From Halomicrobium sp. LC1Hm (GTDB taxonomy: Archaea > Halobacteriota > Halobacteria > Halobacteriales > Haloarculaceae): a stretch of 64,000 nucleotides of DNA. How positions within the stretch are numbered: position 1 is the stretch's first letter; each line of letters starts with the position of its first letter. Positions 34,347 through 43,191 of the stretch are shown here, one piece after another. The stretch spans positions 2,666,001 to 2,730,000 of the forward strand of contig NZ_CP044129.1 in the NCBI RefSeq assembly GCF_009617995.1, in the 5' to 3' direction. The notes under the pieces were generated by a model that was not told where the DNA came from, ran no database searches, and was given only the letters and a program-made list of their open reading frames with translations. Made by a program: the position numbers and the translations under genes.

Positions 34347-34892
34347 ATGGACGCGACCCTATCACGACGCGAGCTGCTCGGCGCGACGGCGCTGGGACTG
34401 CTCGCCGGCTGCCAGCGCCAGACGACGCCAGAGCCAGTGACACTGGACGGAACGGAGAGTTGCGACCAGTGTGGCATGGTGATCGGGCAGCAGTCGGGAC
34501 CGGTCGGCGAGACGTACTACGAGGACAACAGCCCGGCGGGCCACGATCCGCCGGCTCGGTTCTGTAGCACGGTCTGTACCTACCGCCACCGCTTCCAGAC
34601 CGAACAGCGAGGGTGGACGCCGACCGTCACGTATCTGACCGACTACAGCAGCGTCGACAGCGATGTCCGCGAGACTGACGGCACCGCCGTCCTCACCCAG
34701 CACCTCGACGCGTCGGCCTTCGCACCGACGAGCGACTTGACCGTCGTCGTCGGGGCCGACGTGGAAGGCGCGATGGGGCCGGCGCTGGTCCCGTTCGGCG
34801 AGGCCGACGACGCCACCGCGTTCGCCGAGGAACACGGCGGCCAGACGGTCGCCGCGACGGATCTCTCCAGGGAAGCGGTCGAACGGGAGTGA
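34347..34892 (+). CDS. nosL: NosL-family copper-binding lipoprotein
   Basis: 181 residues. Tat-lipobox signal (LSRRELLGATALGLLAGC, Cys at about residue 23). NosL motifs: ESCDQCGMVIGQQ (Cys pair and Met expected to bind Cu(I)) and RFCSTVCTYRHRF. NosL delivers copper to nitrous oxide reductase in denitrifiers. The structural gene nosZ is not in this window. Lies before a winged-helix regulator and opposite nosDFY. Confidence 0.88.
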   Translation: MDATLSRRELLGATALGLLAGCQRQTTPEPVTLDGTESCDQCGMVIGQQSGPVGETYYEDNSPAGHDPPARFCSTVCTYRHRFQTEQRGWTPTVTYLTDYSSVDSDVRETDGTAVLTQHLDASAFAPTSDLTVVVGADVEGAMGPALVPFGEADDATAFAEEHGGQTVAATDLSREAVERE

Positions 34893-34920
34893 TCCCACGA
34901 ACTGAGAACCGACGACAGGC

Positions 34921-34930
34921 AATTTATGCA
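34921..34930 (+). promoter_or_regulatory. TATA box of the two-winged-helix regulator
   Basis: AATTTATGCA, about 28-37 bp before the ATG at 34958, indicating its own promoter downstream of nosL. Confidence 0.5.
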
Positions 34931-34957
34931 CCGAGGCGTACGACGGGACGACACCGA

Positions 34958-35488
34958 ATGTCGACAGTCAGAGAGCAGGTGCGCGAGTCCGTCTCCGCGA
35001 ACCCCGGGATCCACTTCAACGAACTGACCCGCCGCCTCGACATCGCGACGGGGCAGGCCCAGTATCACCTCCGGAAGCTCGTCCGGGCCGGCGATATCGA
35101 CGCCGAGGAGATCCGGGGTCGAACGCACTACTTCGACCGGGAGTACGACCCATGGGAACGGCGCGCGATCGCGCTGGTCCGCCGGGAGACGACGCGAGCG
35201 ATCGTCGGACACCTGCTGGAAGACGGCCCGCTGGCGTCGGTCGAACTGGTCGACCGCCTCGACGTGGCCCGCAGCACCGTCTCCTGGCACGTCGAGTCGC
35301 TGATCGAGGCCGGCGTCGCCGAGAAGTCCTACGGCCAGCGCGGCCAGGCAGTCGTCGCTCTGACGCGGCCGGCCGAGACCCGACGGCTGTTACAGACCGT
35401 CGAGCCCTCGCTGGCCGACCGGCTGGTCGATCGGTTCAGCCGACTCGTCGACGACAGCCTCGGTCGGAACGGACATAGTAACAATTGA
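34958..35488 (+). CDS. Tandem winged-helix transcriptional regulator
   Basis: 176 residues with two winged-helix units: residues about 1-65 (NPGIHFNELTRRLDIATGQAQYHLRKL) and about 75-140 (LASVELVDRLDVARSTVSWHVESLIEAGV; both written in part of the domain). The pattern matches haloarchaeal MarR/ArsR-like regulators with duplicated HTH. It faces nosDFY, so nos regulation is plausible but unproven. Its last residues and stop (SNN-TGA) are encoded inside the left arm of an 82-bp palindrome. Confidence 0.82.
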   Translation: MSTVREQVRESVSANPGIHFNELTRRLDIATGQAQYHLRKLVRAGDIDAEEIRGRTHYFDREYDPWERRAIALVRRETTRAIVGHLLEDGPLASVELVDRLDVARSTVSWHVESLIEAGVAEKSYGQRGQAVVALTRPAETRRLLQTVEPSLADRLVDRFSRLVDDSLGRNGHSNN

Positions 35489-35556
35489 AACGATTCACAC
35501 ACCGATCGCACTGCCGTCGTGCGATCGGGTGTGCATTGATTTTCAATGGCTACTAT
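35475..35556. repeat. 82-bp imperfect palindrome joining two convergent genes
   Basis: Outer arms ATAGTAACAATTGAAA (35475-35490) and, on the opposite strand, ATAGTAGCCATTGAAA; inner arms CACACCGATCGCAC and GTGCGATCGGGTGTG. Both outer arms encode the C-terminal residues and TGA stop of the flanking genes (regulator: HSNN; permease: YSSH). Unrelated in sequence to the TACTGCCGG family. It may act as a bidirectional terminator or be a mobile palindrome. Confidence 0.8.
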
Positions 35557-36373
35557 AGCGAAACCCCGCCCACAGCGCCGCCAGCGAGAGGCCACTGGCC
35601 CACCAGCACAGCGACGTGACGAGGGCGAGCCCGGTCGGGACGAAGCCGGAACGCCCCTCGAAGGCCACCGAGAGGACGTGTTCGAACACCAGCCCGCGGT
35701 ACGCGCCCGAGGGCGTCAGGGCGAGGACGGTCCCGAGCGCGGACTCGTCGAGGAGACCGCCGCCGAGGGCGGTGAGGACGGTCACGTCGGTGCCGGCGAC
35801 GACGAGGAGGAGCCCGAACAGGCCGAGCAAGATCGCCCGGCGGCGGGAGTTCGCGACCGCCGACAGCGCGAGCGCGACGGCGAGCGTGACCAGCCCCAGC
35901 AGCGCCGTCAGCGCGACGAAGCGGACGTACAGCGCCACCGAGTCGACGCCGCGGTGGGTCGCGAGCACCGTCGTCTCCGGACCCGCGGTCGTCGCGACGT
36001 GGGCTCCGAGAGCCAACAGCGGGACGACGACCACCGCGAGCAGTGCGACCGCTCGGCCCGCGTACACGCCCGCGACGTAGGTCCACGGCGAGAGCGGGTA
36101 GGTTTCCAGCACCGCCGGCTCGCCGCGGGCCGTCGCGTCGGCGAGGGCGCGATAGCCGATCGCGAAGGCGGCGGCGGGGACGAGCAGTTCGACGACGACC
36201 AGCAGGTCGACGACCGTCGTCACGTACCCGCCCGAAGGGCCGCCGCCAGCGCGGGCGACGCCGAACGCGAGCGCGGCGACGACGGCCCCGAGGACGAACA
36301 CGACCCGCGTCCGAACCAGTCCCCGAACCTCGCGGGCGAAGACGGTCCAGAAGCGATCGAGCTGGCGGGTCAC
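35543..36373 (-). CDS. nosY: NosY-type ABC transporter permease
   Basis: 276 residues, six membrane helices, ABC-2 type. Start MTRQLDRFWTVFAREVRGLVRTRVVF has the cytoplasmic amphipathic segment common to NosY; LSPWTYVAGVYAGRAVALL is typical. It works with NosF and NosD in maturation of the copper centre of N2O reductase or a related exported protein. Overlaps the nosF stop by 4 bp (translational coupling). Confidence 0.85.
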   Translation of the reverse strand: MTRQLDRFWTVFAREVRGLVRTRVVFVLGAVVAALAFGVARAGGGPSGGYVTTVVDLLVVVELLVPAAAFAIGYRALADATARGEPAVLETYPLSPWTYVAGVYAGRAVALLAVVVVPLLALGAHVATTAGPETTVLATHRGVDSVALYVRFVALTALLGLVTLAVALALSAVANSRRRAILLGLFGLLLVVAGTDVTVLTALGGGLLDESALGTVLALTPSGAYRGLVFEHVLSVAFEGRSGFVPTGLALVTSLCWWASGLSLAALWAGFRYSSH

Positions 36374-37089
36374 GACTCGCCACCCCCGCCGACCGCGGCC
36401 GTCGGCTCCGACAGCAGGTCGACAAACGTCTCGTGGAGCGGGCCGCCGGTCCGTTCACACAGCGCGGCCGGCGACCCCCTCGCCGCGACGCCACCGGCTT
36501 CGACGACGACGACGTGGTCCGCCGTCCGCTCGACCAGCGAGAGCGCGTGCGAGGTGAGCAACACGGCCCGCCCGTCCGCCGCCAGCGAGTCGACCACGCG
36601 GAAGATCCGATCACTTACGGCCGGATCGAGTCCGCTGGCGGGTTCGTCGAGCGCGAGAATCGGTGGATCGCCAGCGAGTGCCTGTGCGATCCCGAGCAGT
36701 CGCGTCATGCCACCGGAGAGCGCCGAGACCCGTCGGTCCGGGACGGTGTCGAGTCCGACGCGTTCGAGCAATCGGTCCGGGTCGTCCTCGACCAGCGCGG
36801 CGTAGAACGCGATCGTCTCCCTGACCGTGTCGTCGGGCCGGAACGTCGGGCGCTGCGGGAGATAGCCCACCCGTCGGCCGGCGTCGGACTCGGCGTAGTC
36901 GACGGTGCCCGCGTCGGGCCGTTCGATCCCCAGCAACACCTCCAGCAGCGTCGTCTTCCCCGAGCCGTTCGGGCCGATCAGCGCCGTCACGCTGTCGGTG
37001 GGCACATCGATTGACACGCCGTCGAGAGCGGTCACGTCACCGTAGCTGCGACGGAGGTCCGTCGCCGTGAGCGCAACGTCGTCGGTCAC
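36370..37089 (-). CDS. nosF: NosF-type ABC transporter ATPase
   Basis: 239 residues: Walker A GPNGSGKTT (about residues 38-46), Q-loop YLPQRP, signature ALSGGMTR, Walker B PILALDEPASGLDP, H-loop SHALS. The order nosD-nosF-nosY with 4-bp overlaps on both sides supports the name. No domain is missing. Confidence 0.88.
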   Translation of the reverse strand: MTDDVALTATDLRRSYGDVTALDGVSIDVPTDSVTALIGPNGSGKTTLLEVLLGIERPDAGTVDYAESDAGRRVGYLPQRPTFRPDDTVRETIAFYAALVEDDPDRLLERVGLDTVPDRRVSALSGGMTRLLGIAQALAGDPPILALDEPASGLDPAVSDRIFRVVDSLAADGRAVLLTSHALSLVERTADHVVVVEAGGVAARGSPAALCERTGGPLHETFVDLLSEPTAAVGGGGES

Positions 37090-39002
37090 GGCGAGACACC
37101 CCCGTCGGTCGTCTCGTTGGTCGCCGTCGCCAGGAGTTTCGGGTTGGCCGGCTCGGTCAGGGGAGCGGTGTCGACGATACTGGCCGACCTGAATCCGGGC
37201 GTCGTCCCGCGGAGAGAACGAAGCGCGTGGACGCTGGGTGCCTCGCCCAGCACCACCGCGGCGTCGCGCCGGTGGAGCCGTCGATCGACCGAGTCCGTCG
37301 GCGAGTAGGGGCGCGACAGCGTCGGAGCGCCCCCGTCGAGGTCGTACGCGCCGCTCCAGTAGTTGCCACGACCGTCGTGCGTGTAGATGCGCATGGGGCC
37401 GGGCCTGCTCGTGGCGTGGCGATCGTTGGCGACGAAGTCGTTCTCGACGACCCGGTTCGACGGGACGATCGTCGCCGCTATCACGCCGACCGCGTTGTCG
37501 GCGAGGACGTTGTGCTCGTACAGCGATCGACCGGCGTTCGTCGAGAGCCCCCGCTCGGTGCCGACGACGACGTTGTGGCCGACGTAGCTACCCGAACCCG
37601 CGGTGAGGATGCCGCTTCTGGCACGGCGAACGTCGTTGCCGACGATCGCGTTGCCCGAGGGGTCCGTCATGACGACGATCCCCGCGTGGCTCTGGTCGCG
37701 CGCCCGGTTGTCGGCGATCAGTGCGTCGGAGGTGTACATCAGGTGCGTACCGAAGCGGTTGCGTCGGAACGTGTTGTTCCGGAGCACGGTCCCGTCGGCC
37801 CGGTGTAAGTAGACGCCGTCGCGCCCGTCGGTAAACGTCGAGTGCTGGACGACGATCGGCTCGTCCATCCCGACGACGCCCATGAACCCGTCGCGCCAGT
37901 CGTCGGTCCCGTCGACGGTGACGTTCTCGACGACCGCGCCGGGGGTCCCGACGAGGACGAACCCGCTGGCCGGCGTCTCGACGGAGACGTTCGCGACGAA
38001 GAGCCCGGAGACGTTCGTCGCCGCAAGGGCGGCGTCGCTTTGCCCGTATCCCTGGCGGACCGGCGCGTCCCACGACGAGTCGTCGTCCGTCGATTCCCCG
38101 ACGGTCGCGTTCCCGACGCCGACGATCTCGAAGCCGACGACGCCGACCCGATCGGCGGTCACCCGGAGGACCGTCCCGTCGCCGCCGCCGTCGAGTCGGG
38201 TACTCTCGCCCCGCAGCGTCACCGGCTTGTCGACGGTGACGTTGCCGACGGTGGTCGCCGTCGGGACCCTGATCGTCGTGTTCGGCGGCGCGCGGTCGAT
38301 CGCGGCCCGTACCGTCGCCACGTCGCGGCCGACGACGACCGAGACCGGACGATCGCGGTGCTCGCGGGCGGCCGCGACCCGCTCGTCGGCTCGCGACGCT
38401 CGCTGCTCGACCTGTGCCCGGACCGCCGCGGCGGGGTCGTCGGTCGGTGGCTTCCGAGCGCGGACCGTCTCCCAGTCGACGACTCGACCGCCACAGTCAT
38501 CGGTGAAGGCCTCGGCGTCCGCGCGGTCCTCGAAGGGGACGATCACCGGCCCGGCGGGGCTGCGTGCGTCGCTGTCGACGACGTAGTGGGCGGTCTCGGC
38601 CGGCGTCCACGCCGGGGTGGCCGACGCCGAGAGCGAGCCGCCGGCCGAGCAGTCAACCGAGACGCCGCCGTAGTCGGAGACGTACACCGCGAGGGGGTAG
38701 CCGAACTGACTGGCGCGGGCGGGCGCGTCCAGCGCACTTACCAGCCGGTCGATGCCGGAGTAGCCGACCACGTACCGAAACTGCGAGTAGAAGACTTCAG
38801 CACGGGGGATAGAGGCCCCCTCCGCACGCGCGATCTGTTCGGCTTCCATCGTGAGGCCGACGCCGACCGTCTCGTCGTACGCGACCGGCTCGGGGCGAGC
38901 ACTGCCGGCGTCGGCGGTGAACGCAGCGGTCACGACGACGGCGGCGACCGCGACGAGGGCGATCGCGAGCCACTGCCAGCCAGTCGTCTCGGAACTGCCC
39001 AT
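37086..39002 (-). CDS. nosD: NosD-like periplasmic beta-helix protein with NosL-like N-terminal domain
   Basis: 638 residues. Membrane anchor or signal at about 9-28 (WLAIALVAVAAVVVTAAF). Residues about 40-180 resemble the NosL C-terminal half (VPFEDRADAEAFTDDCGGRVVDWE), though the Cu-binding Cys pair is not seen. From about 210 to 590 there are many NosD/CASH beta-helix repeats (NTFRRNRFGTHLMYTSD, HSTFTDGRDGVYL, YWSGAYDLDG). NosD helps mature the copper centre of N2O reductase in the extracytoplasmic space. The N-terminal fusion suggests that copper handling and NosD function are combined. First gene of nosDFY. Confidence 0.85.
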   Translation of the reverse strand: MGSSETTGWQWLAIALVAVAAVVVTAAFTADAGSARPEPVAYDETVGVGLTMEAEQIARAEGASIPRAEVFYSQFRYVVGYSGIDRLVSALDAPARASQFGYPLAVYVSDYGGVSVDCSAGGSLSASATPAWTPAETAHYVVDSDARSPAGPVIVPFEDRADAEAFTDDCGGRVVDWETVRARKPPTDDPAAAVRAQVEQRASRADERVAAAREHRDRPVSVVVGRDVATVRAAIDRAPPNTTIRVPTATTVGNVTVDKPVTLRGESTRLDGGGDGTVLRVTADRVGVVGFEIVGVGNATVGESTDDDSSWDAPVRQGYGQSDAALAATNVSGLFVANVSVETPASGFVLVGTPGAVVENVTVDGTDDWRDGFMGVVGMDEPIVVQHSTFTDGRDGVYLHRADGTVLRNNTFRRNRFGTHLMYTSDALIADNRARDQSHAGIVVMTDPSGNAIVGNDVRRARSGILTAGSGSYVGHNVVVGTERGLSTNAGRSLYEHNVLADNAVGVIAATIVPSNRVVENDFVANDRHATSRPGPMRIYTHDGRGNYWSGAYDLDGGAPTLSRPYSPTDSVDRRLHRRDAAVVLGEAPSVHALRSLRGTTPGFRSASIVDTAPLTEPANPKLLATATNETTDGGVSP

Positions 39003-39138
39003 GAACTAGTCGCGGATACGATCCCCAACCCCAAACGTCGTGTGGTGTGCCCGTCGAAACAGGCGAGCGCCCAGAGATCGACCAGTGGCCGGCGGTATCA
39101 GTGGCTAGAGGGCGCGGTGTGGCGGGCCAGACCGGCGT

Positions 39139-39465
39139 TTACTCGCCGAGACGGGGACCCGGCTTCCAGGTGTTGCCTTCGAGCACGACCAGGTCGTACC
39201 GCTCCAGGACCTGCATCGTCTCGACGACGGCCGCGGCGTCGTACTCGGCGGCCATCTCGCCGGGCAGTTCGTCGGCGATGGCGCTCCGGGTGCCACCGCC
39301 CATGCGCTGGACCGTCTCCAGCAGCGTTTCGAGGTCGCTGGCAAGCGGGGCGAGCGCGTCCGGGCGACTCTCCTCGGATTTCAGCTTCGACACGACCTCT
39401 TCGTACCGGCCGGTGATCTCCATCGACACAGATACGTCCTCGTCAGTCGACTCGTCCTCTGACAT
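39139..39465 (-). CDS. Small acidic protein, winged-helix-like
   Basis: 108 residues: an acidic N-terminus (MSEDESTDEDVSVS), then a mainly helical part containing GGTRSAIADELPGEM and VLERYDLVVLEGNTWKPG, which together resemble a small winged-helix domain. No name can be assigned. Lies 160 bp downstream of phoU on the same strand. Start at MSEDES is preferred over one 13 codons earlier because the family-like sequence begins there. Confidence 0.65.
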   Translation of the reverse strand: MSEDESTDEDVSVSMEITGRYEEVVSKLKSEESRPDALAPLASDLETLLETVQRMGGGTRSAIADELPGEMAAEYDAAAVVETMQVLERYDLVVLEGNTWKPGPRLGE

Positions 39466-39625
39466 ACCCGAAGCGACGGGTAGATGGATCAAAAGTGTTT
39501 CCACACGCCGTCATATCGAAACAGGCCGGAGCTATTCGTTGCCACCAGCCCACATTCGTCAGCCGCTCGGCAGAATCGAGGGGCAGAGTGAGTGGGCGAC
39601 GGCAGTGGCGTCTGCCCCAGACCGG

Positions 39626-40678
39626 TCAGCTGCCCGCGTCAGAGGCCGCGTCGACGGCGCTGCCCTCGCGTCGAGAGTGGACGGGGTCTCGAAGCTCCCC
39701 GCGCCGGACTGCACCACGGAGTCCCGCTTCGGCGATGTTCCCGCCGTGCTCGGCCGTCCGTCGGAGGCTGTCGAGGACGCGGACGAGTCTGTAGTCGCCG
39801 TCCGCACCGTCGACCAGTCGCCGCTCGATCGCGGTCGCCCGCTCTCTCACGTCGTCGCGACGGTCGAGCACGTCCCGCGCCGCCCCGGCAGCCGTCTGAT
39901 CGACGACGACGCCGACGGCGTCCTCGACGACCGTCCTGGCCTGCTGGGCGAGGTCAGTGAGCGCGTCGACGGATTCGGCAGGTGGCGCGTCGAGGGCCGC
40001 CGCCGTCGTCGCGATCCGCTCGGCGTGGTCCGCGACGCGTTCCAGTTCGCAGGCGGTCCGCCAGCAGTCGAGCAGCTCGGGGCGACGCTGGCCCAGCGCG
40101 TCGACCTCGTCGAGGCGGGCGAGCGCGCGTCCGAAGTGGCGATCGACCATCGCGGCCAGCCGGTCGGACTGGTCGTCCCGATCGGCGATGTCCGGGCCGC
40201 CGTCGCCGGCCAGGGCCGCCGTCGCGTCGCGGTGCATCGAGAGGGCGACGAAAGAGAGCTGGCGGACGGACTGGGGGATCGACACCTCGGCGGCGTCGAC
40301 GAGGCTCTGGACCGTGATCTGTGTCGCCGTGCGCTCGTCGATCGTCACCCCAGTCATCGTGCGGGTCACCGACTGGATTCGGCGGGACTGGGCGTCGGTG
40401 AACTCGCCGGCAGCCTCGAATCTGACCGTCGACGCACCGGCGGCGTAGGCCGCCCGAAGCGTCTGTTCGAGGTGGACCGGCCGCTGGTCCTCGACGGCCA
40501 CCTCGACGCGACCGGCCTCGTCGTCGGTCTCGCGGGCCTCGACGACGAGCAGGCCGTCGACGTGCGTGTGGAGGTCGACGACCGAGCCCGCTTCGAGTGA
40601 CTGTTCTCGTGCCCACGACTTGGGGAGCGAGACGGTGTAGGTCCCGCCGCCGACCGTCTGGATCTTGCGGGAGTCCAT
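39626..40678 (-). CDS. phoU: AbrB-PhoU fusion, phosphate signalling regulator
   Basis: 350 residues. Residues about 1-45 form a SpoVT/AbrB DNA-binding domain (RKIQTVGGGTYTVSLPKSWA, REQSLEAGSVVDL). The remainder is a PhoU helical domain with the metal-binding type helices (ELERVADHAERIA, DSLRRTAEHGGNIAE). The fusion is characteristic of haloarchaea and suggests a direct link between Pst transport status and transcription. 4 bp after pstB, end of the pstSCAB-phoU operon. Confidence 0.9.
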   Translation of the reverse strand: MDSRKIQTVGGGTYTVSLPKSWAREQSLEAGSVVDLHTHVDGLLVVEARETDDEAGRVEVAVEDQRPVHLEQTLRAAYAAGASTVRFEAAGEFTDAQSRRIQSVTRTMTGVTIDERTATQITVQSLVDAAEVSIPQSVRQLSFVALSMHRDATAALAGDGGPDIADRDDQSDRLAAMVDRHFGRALARLDEVDALGQRRPELLDCWRTACELERVADHAERIATTAAALDAPPAESVDALTDLAQQARTVVEDAVGVVVDQTAAGAARDVLDRRDDVRERATAIERRLVDGADGDYRLVRVLDSLRRTAEHGGNIAEAGLRGAVRRGELRDPVHSRREGSAVDAASDAGS

Positions 40679-40682
40679 CGGC

Positions 40683-41591
40683 TCACCCGAACTTGCCGGT
40701 GATGTAGTCTTCGACGCGCTGGCTCTCGGGGTTCTCGAAGATCGTGTCCGTGTCGTCGTACTCCACGAGGTGGCCGCCGGTGAGGAAGACGGCGGTCTGG
40801 TCGGAGATCCGGGCGGCCTGTTGCATGTTGTGGGTGACGACGACGACGGTGTACTCCTCGGCCAGCTCCTCGATGAGGTCCTCGATCTTCGCGGTGGCGA
40901 TCGGGTCAAGCGCCGACGCCGGCTCGTCCATCAGCAGTACCTCCGGATCGGTCGCCAGCGCGCGAGCGATACAGAGGCGCTGTTGTTGGCCGCCGGACAG
41001 CCCCAGCGCGTTGTCGTCGAGTCGGTCGTTGACTTCGTCCCACAGGGCCGCCTGTCTGAGCGTCCGTTCGACCAGTTCGTCCTCCTTCTCGGTGTCGTCG
41101 CGACCCAGGAGCCGCGCCATCAGCCCCTTGTTGATGTCACCGTGTTTGCGCGGCCCGTAGGAGATGTTGTCCCGGATCGACTTGGGGAAGGGATTGGGTG
41201 CCTGAAACACCATCCCGACGCGCTTGCGAAGCTCGACGAGGTTGGTGCCGTCTCGGTAGATCTCCTGGCCGTCCAGTTCGACCGAGCCGTCGACGCGCGC
41301 GGCGTCGACCCGGTCGTTCATGCGGTTGAGACAGCGCAGGAACGTCGACTTCCCGCAGCCGGACGGCCCGATCAGCGCCGTCACGCTCTCGTCGGGGATG
41401 TCCATCGAGACGCTCTGGAGGGCGTGCTCGTCCCCGTAGTGGACGTCTAAGTCTTCGACCGACAGTTTCGCCTGCCCGGTGAAGTCGTACTCGCGCCACG
41501 CGGCGTCGATCTGCTCGTCGGACTCGCCGCTGGTCGTGGGCCGTTGCTCGCTCGATGCCTCGTCGTGGTGTTCGATTTCTGCGTTACTCAT
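40683..41591 (-). CDS. pstB: Phosphate ABC transporter ATPase PstB
   Basis: 302 residues. An acidic N-terminal extension of about 45 residues precedes the ATPase. Walker [10 protein letters not shown] (about 80-88), PstB-specific [10 protein letters not shown] and [11 protein letters not shown], signature LSGGQQQR, Walker [14 protein letters not shown]. It energises phosphate uptake through PstC/PstA. Overlaps pstA by 8 bp. Confidence 0.96.
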   Translation of the reverse strand: MSNAEIEHHDEASSEQRPTTSGESDEQIDAAWREYDFTGQAKLSVEDLDVHYGDEHALQSVSMDIPDESVTALIGPSGCGKSTFLRCLNRMNDRVDAARVDGSVELDGQEIYRDGTNLVELRKRVGMVFQAPNPFPKSIRDNISYGPRKHGDINKGLMARLLGRDDTEKEDELVERTLRQAALWDEVNDRLDDNALGLSGGQQQRLCIARALATDPEVLLMDEPASALDPIATAKIEDLIEELAEEYTVVVVTHNMQQAARISDQTAVFLTGGHLVEYDDTDTIFENPESQRVEDYITGKFG

Positions 41592-43191
41592 GGTGCAGTT
41601 TCCTCCGGAAGTACAGTCGACTGCCGACGCCGACGGCGTACAGCCCGATCACGACCAGCAGGAGGACCAGCGCCGTCCCCCAGCCGAACTGCTGGTTGGT
41701 GAAGATCTCCTTGGGGAACACGCCGGCAGTGATCGTCGAGTACAGCTGGTAGGGTAGCGCACTGGCCGGCGACAGCAGCGCCTCGTTGGTGACGAACGGC
41801 GGATTGGGCGTCAGCGCGAACGATCCCAGCACGTTCGGCGTGTTGCTGGGGTAAGGGGGACCACCGAACACCAGCAGGAGCGGCGCGGTCTCGCCAGCGA
41901 TCCGTCCGACGCCGAGGATGACGCCGGTGATCGTCCCGGGCATCGCGGCCGGCACGACGACGCTGCGGATCGTCTGCCACTTCGTCACGCCCAGGGCCGC
42001 ACTGGCGTCTCGGTACTCGTCCGGGACCGCCAGGACGGCCTCGCGACTCGTGATGAGCACGAGCGGCAACAGCATGAACCCGAGCACCAGCTGGCCGACG
42101 AGAATCGAGTTCCCGCCGCTGATCCGTGGCACCAGGAAGGCCAGCCCGAACAGACCGAAGACGATACTCGGGGTCGACCACAGTCCGTTGGTCGCCACTT
42201 CGACGACCTGGGTGAAGCGACCGTGTTCGGCGTACTCGGTGAGAAAGACCGCGGCACCGACGCCGAGTGGCACCGCGAAGACGACGGCACCGAAGACGAG
42301 CCAGAGCGTGCCGATCGTCGCCGGCAACACGCCGGGGACCTCGACGAACAGCCCGCCGGTGACGTTCGTCGCGAACGGGAAGGCAGGCCACGGAATCGTC
42401 ACGCCGACGACGGGGATCGTCAGCTGACCGCCAAGCAGGCTCGCGCCGGTGAGCATCGTTTCGAGACCGTTGACGACGATGAAGCCGATCAACAGCCCGA
42501 GCACTGCGAGCATCCCGAAGACGACCGTCCCGATGAGCGCGAAGGCACCGGCCTGGCGGCCCTGCGCGCCGAAGCCGGCCTTCGCTTTGGCCCCGCTCCA
42601 GGCCGCGAGCAGGGAGCCGGCGATCACGACGGCGGGGATCAGTTCGCTGCCGGGGAAGCTGGCCGACGACCACGCCGGTGCCCAGACCCACGCCGCGTCG
42701 ATCTGGCCCAGCACGACCGCGCCACCGAGCATGGCGAGCACGACGGCGACGGGGACCGTCGAGCCGATGTCCTCGCGGGTGATCGTCGCCGCGAGACTCC
42801 CGGCGGCACCGAACGCCACTGCCGCAGGGACCCACAGCACGGTCCCAGCGCCGAGAAGCGTCGTCGCGAACAGCGCCCCCAGCACCGACCAGAGCACGCC
42901 AAAGACCGCGCCGACGGTGAACCCCGCCGTCGGGGACGGGGTGGTGTCGAGCCGATCGAGGCGGGACGCGACGCCGACGGCCACGAGACCGACGGCGGCG
43001 ACGAGCAGCGCCACCCCGAGCAGGACGAGCACGGTGGCCCCTGCCACCGTCGTCGCCTCGTCGATCCACTGGAAGAGCACGCCCCAGGAGACGACGAAGC
43101 CCGCGAAGCTCACCGCGAGGACGACGTTCGCGATCAGTTCGCTCGTCGTCGAGTCGCCGCTGTGCAGCGCGGTGTCGCGGACGGTACTCAT
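41584..43191 (-). CDS. pstA: Phosphate ABC transporter permease PstA (long form)
   Basis: 535 residues, about 250 longer than bacterial PstA. The C-terminal ~290 residues hold the six-helix permease with the EAA loop ([20 protein letters not shown]) and [14 protein letters not shown]. The N-terminal half has additional hydrophobic helices (about six) with no known function, a form seen in haloarchaea. Overlaps pstC by 4 bp and pstB by 8 bp. Confidence 0.92.
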   Translation of the reverse strand: MSTVRDTALHSGDSTTSELIANVVLAVSFAGFVVSWGVLFQWIDEATTVAGATVLVLLGVALLVAAVGLVAVGVASRLDRLDTTPSPTAGFTVGAVFGVLWSVLGALFATTLLGAGTVLWVPAAVAFGAAGSLAATITREDIGSTVPVAVVLAMLGGAVVLGQIDAAWVWAPAWSSASFPGSELIPAVVIAGSLLAAWSGAKAKAGFGAQGRQAGAFALIGTVVFGMLAVLGLLIGFIVVNGLETMLTGASLLGGQLTIPVVGVTIPWPAFPFATNVTGGLFVEVPGVLPATIGTLWLVFGAVVFAVPLGVGAAVFLTEYAEHGRFTQVVEVATNGLWSTPSIVFGLFGLAFLVPRISGGNSILVGQLVLGFMLLPLVLITSREAVLAVPDEYRDASAALGVTKWQTIRSVVVPAAMPGTITGVILGVGRIAGETAPLLLVFGGPPYPSNTPNVLGSFALTPNPPFVTNEALLSPASALPYQLYSTITAGVFPKEIFTNQQFGWGTALVLLLVVIGLYAVGVGSRLYFRRKLHHE

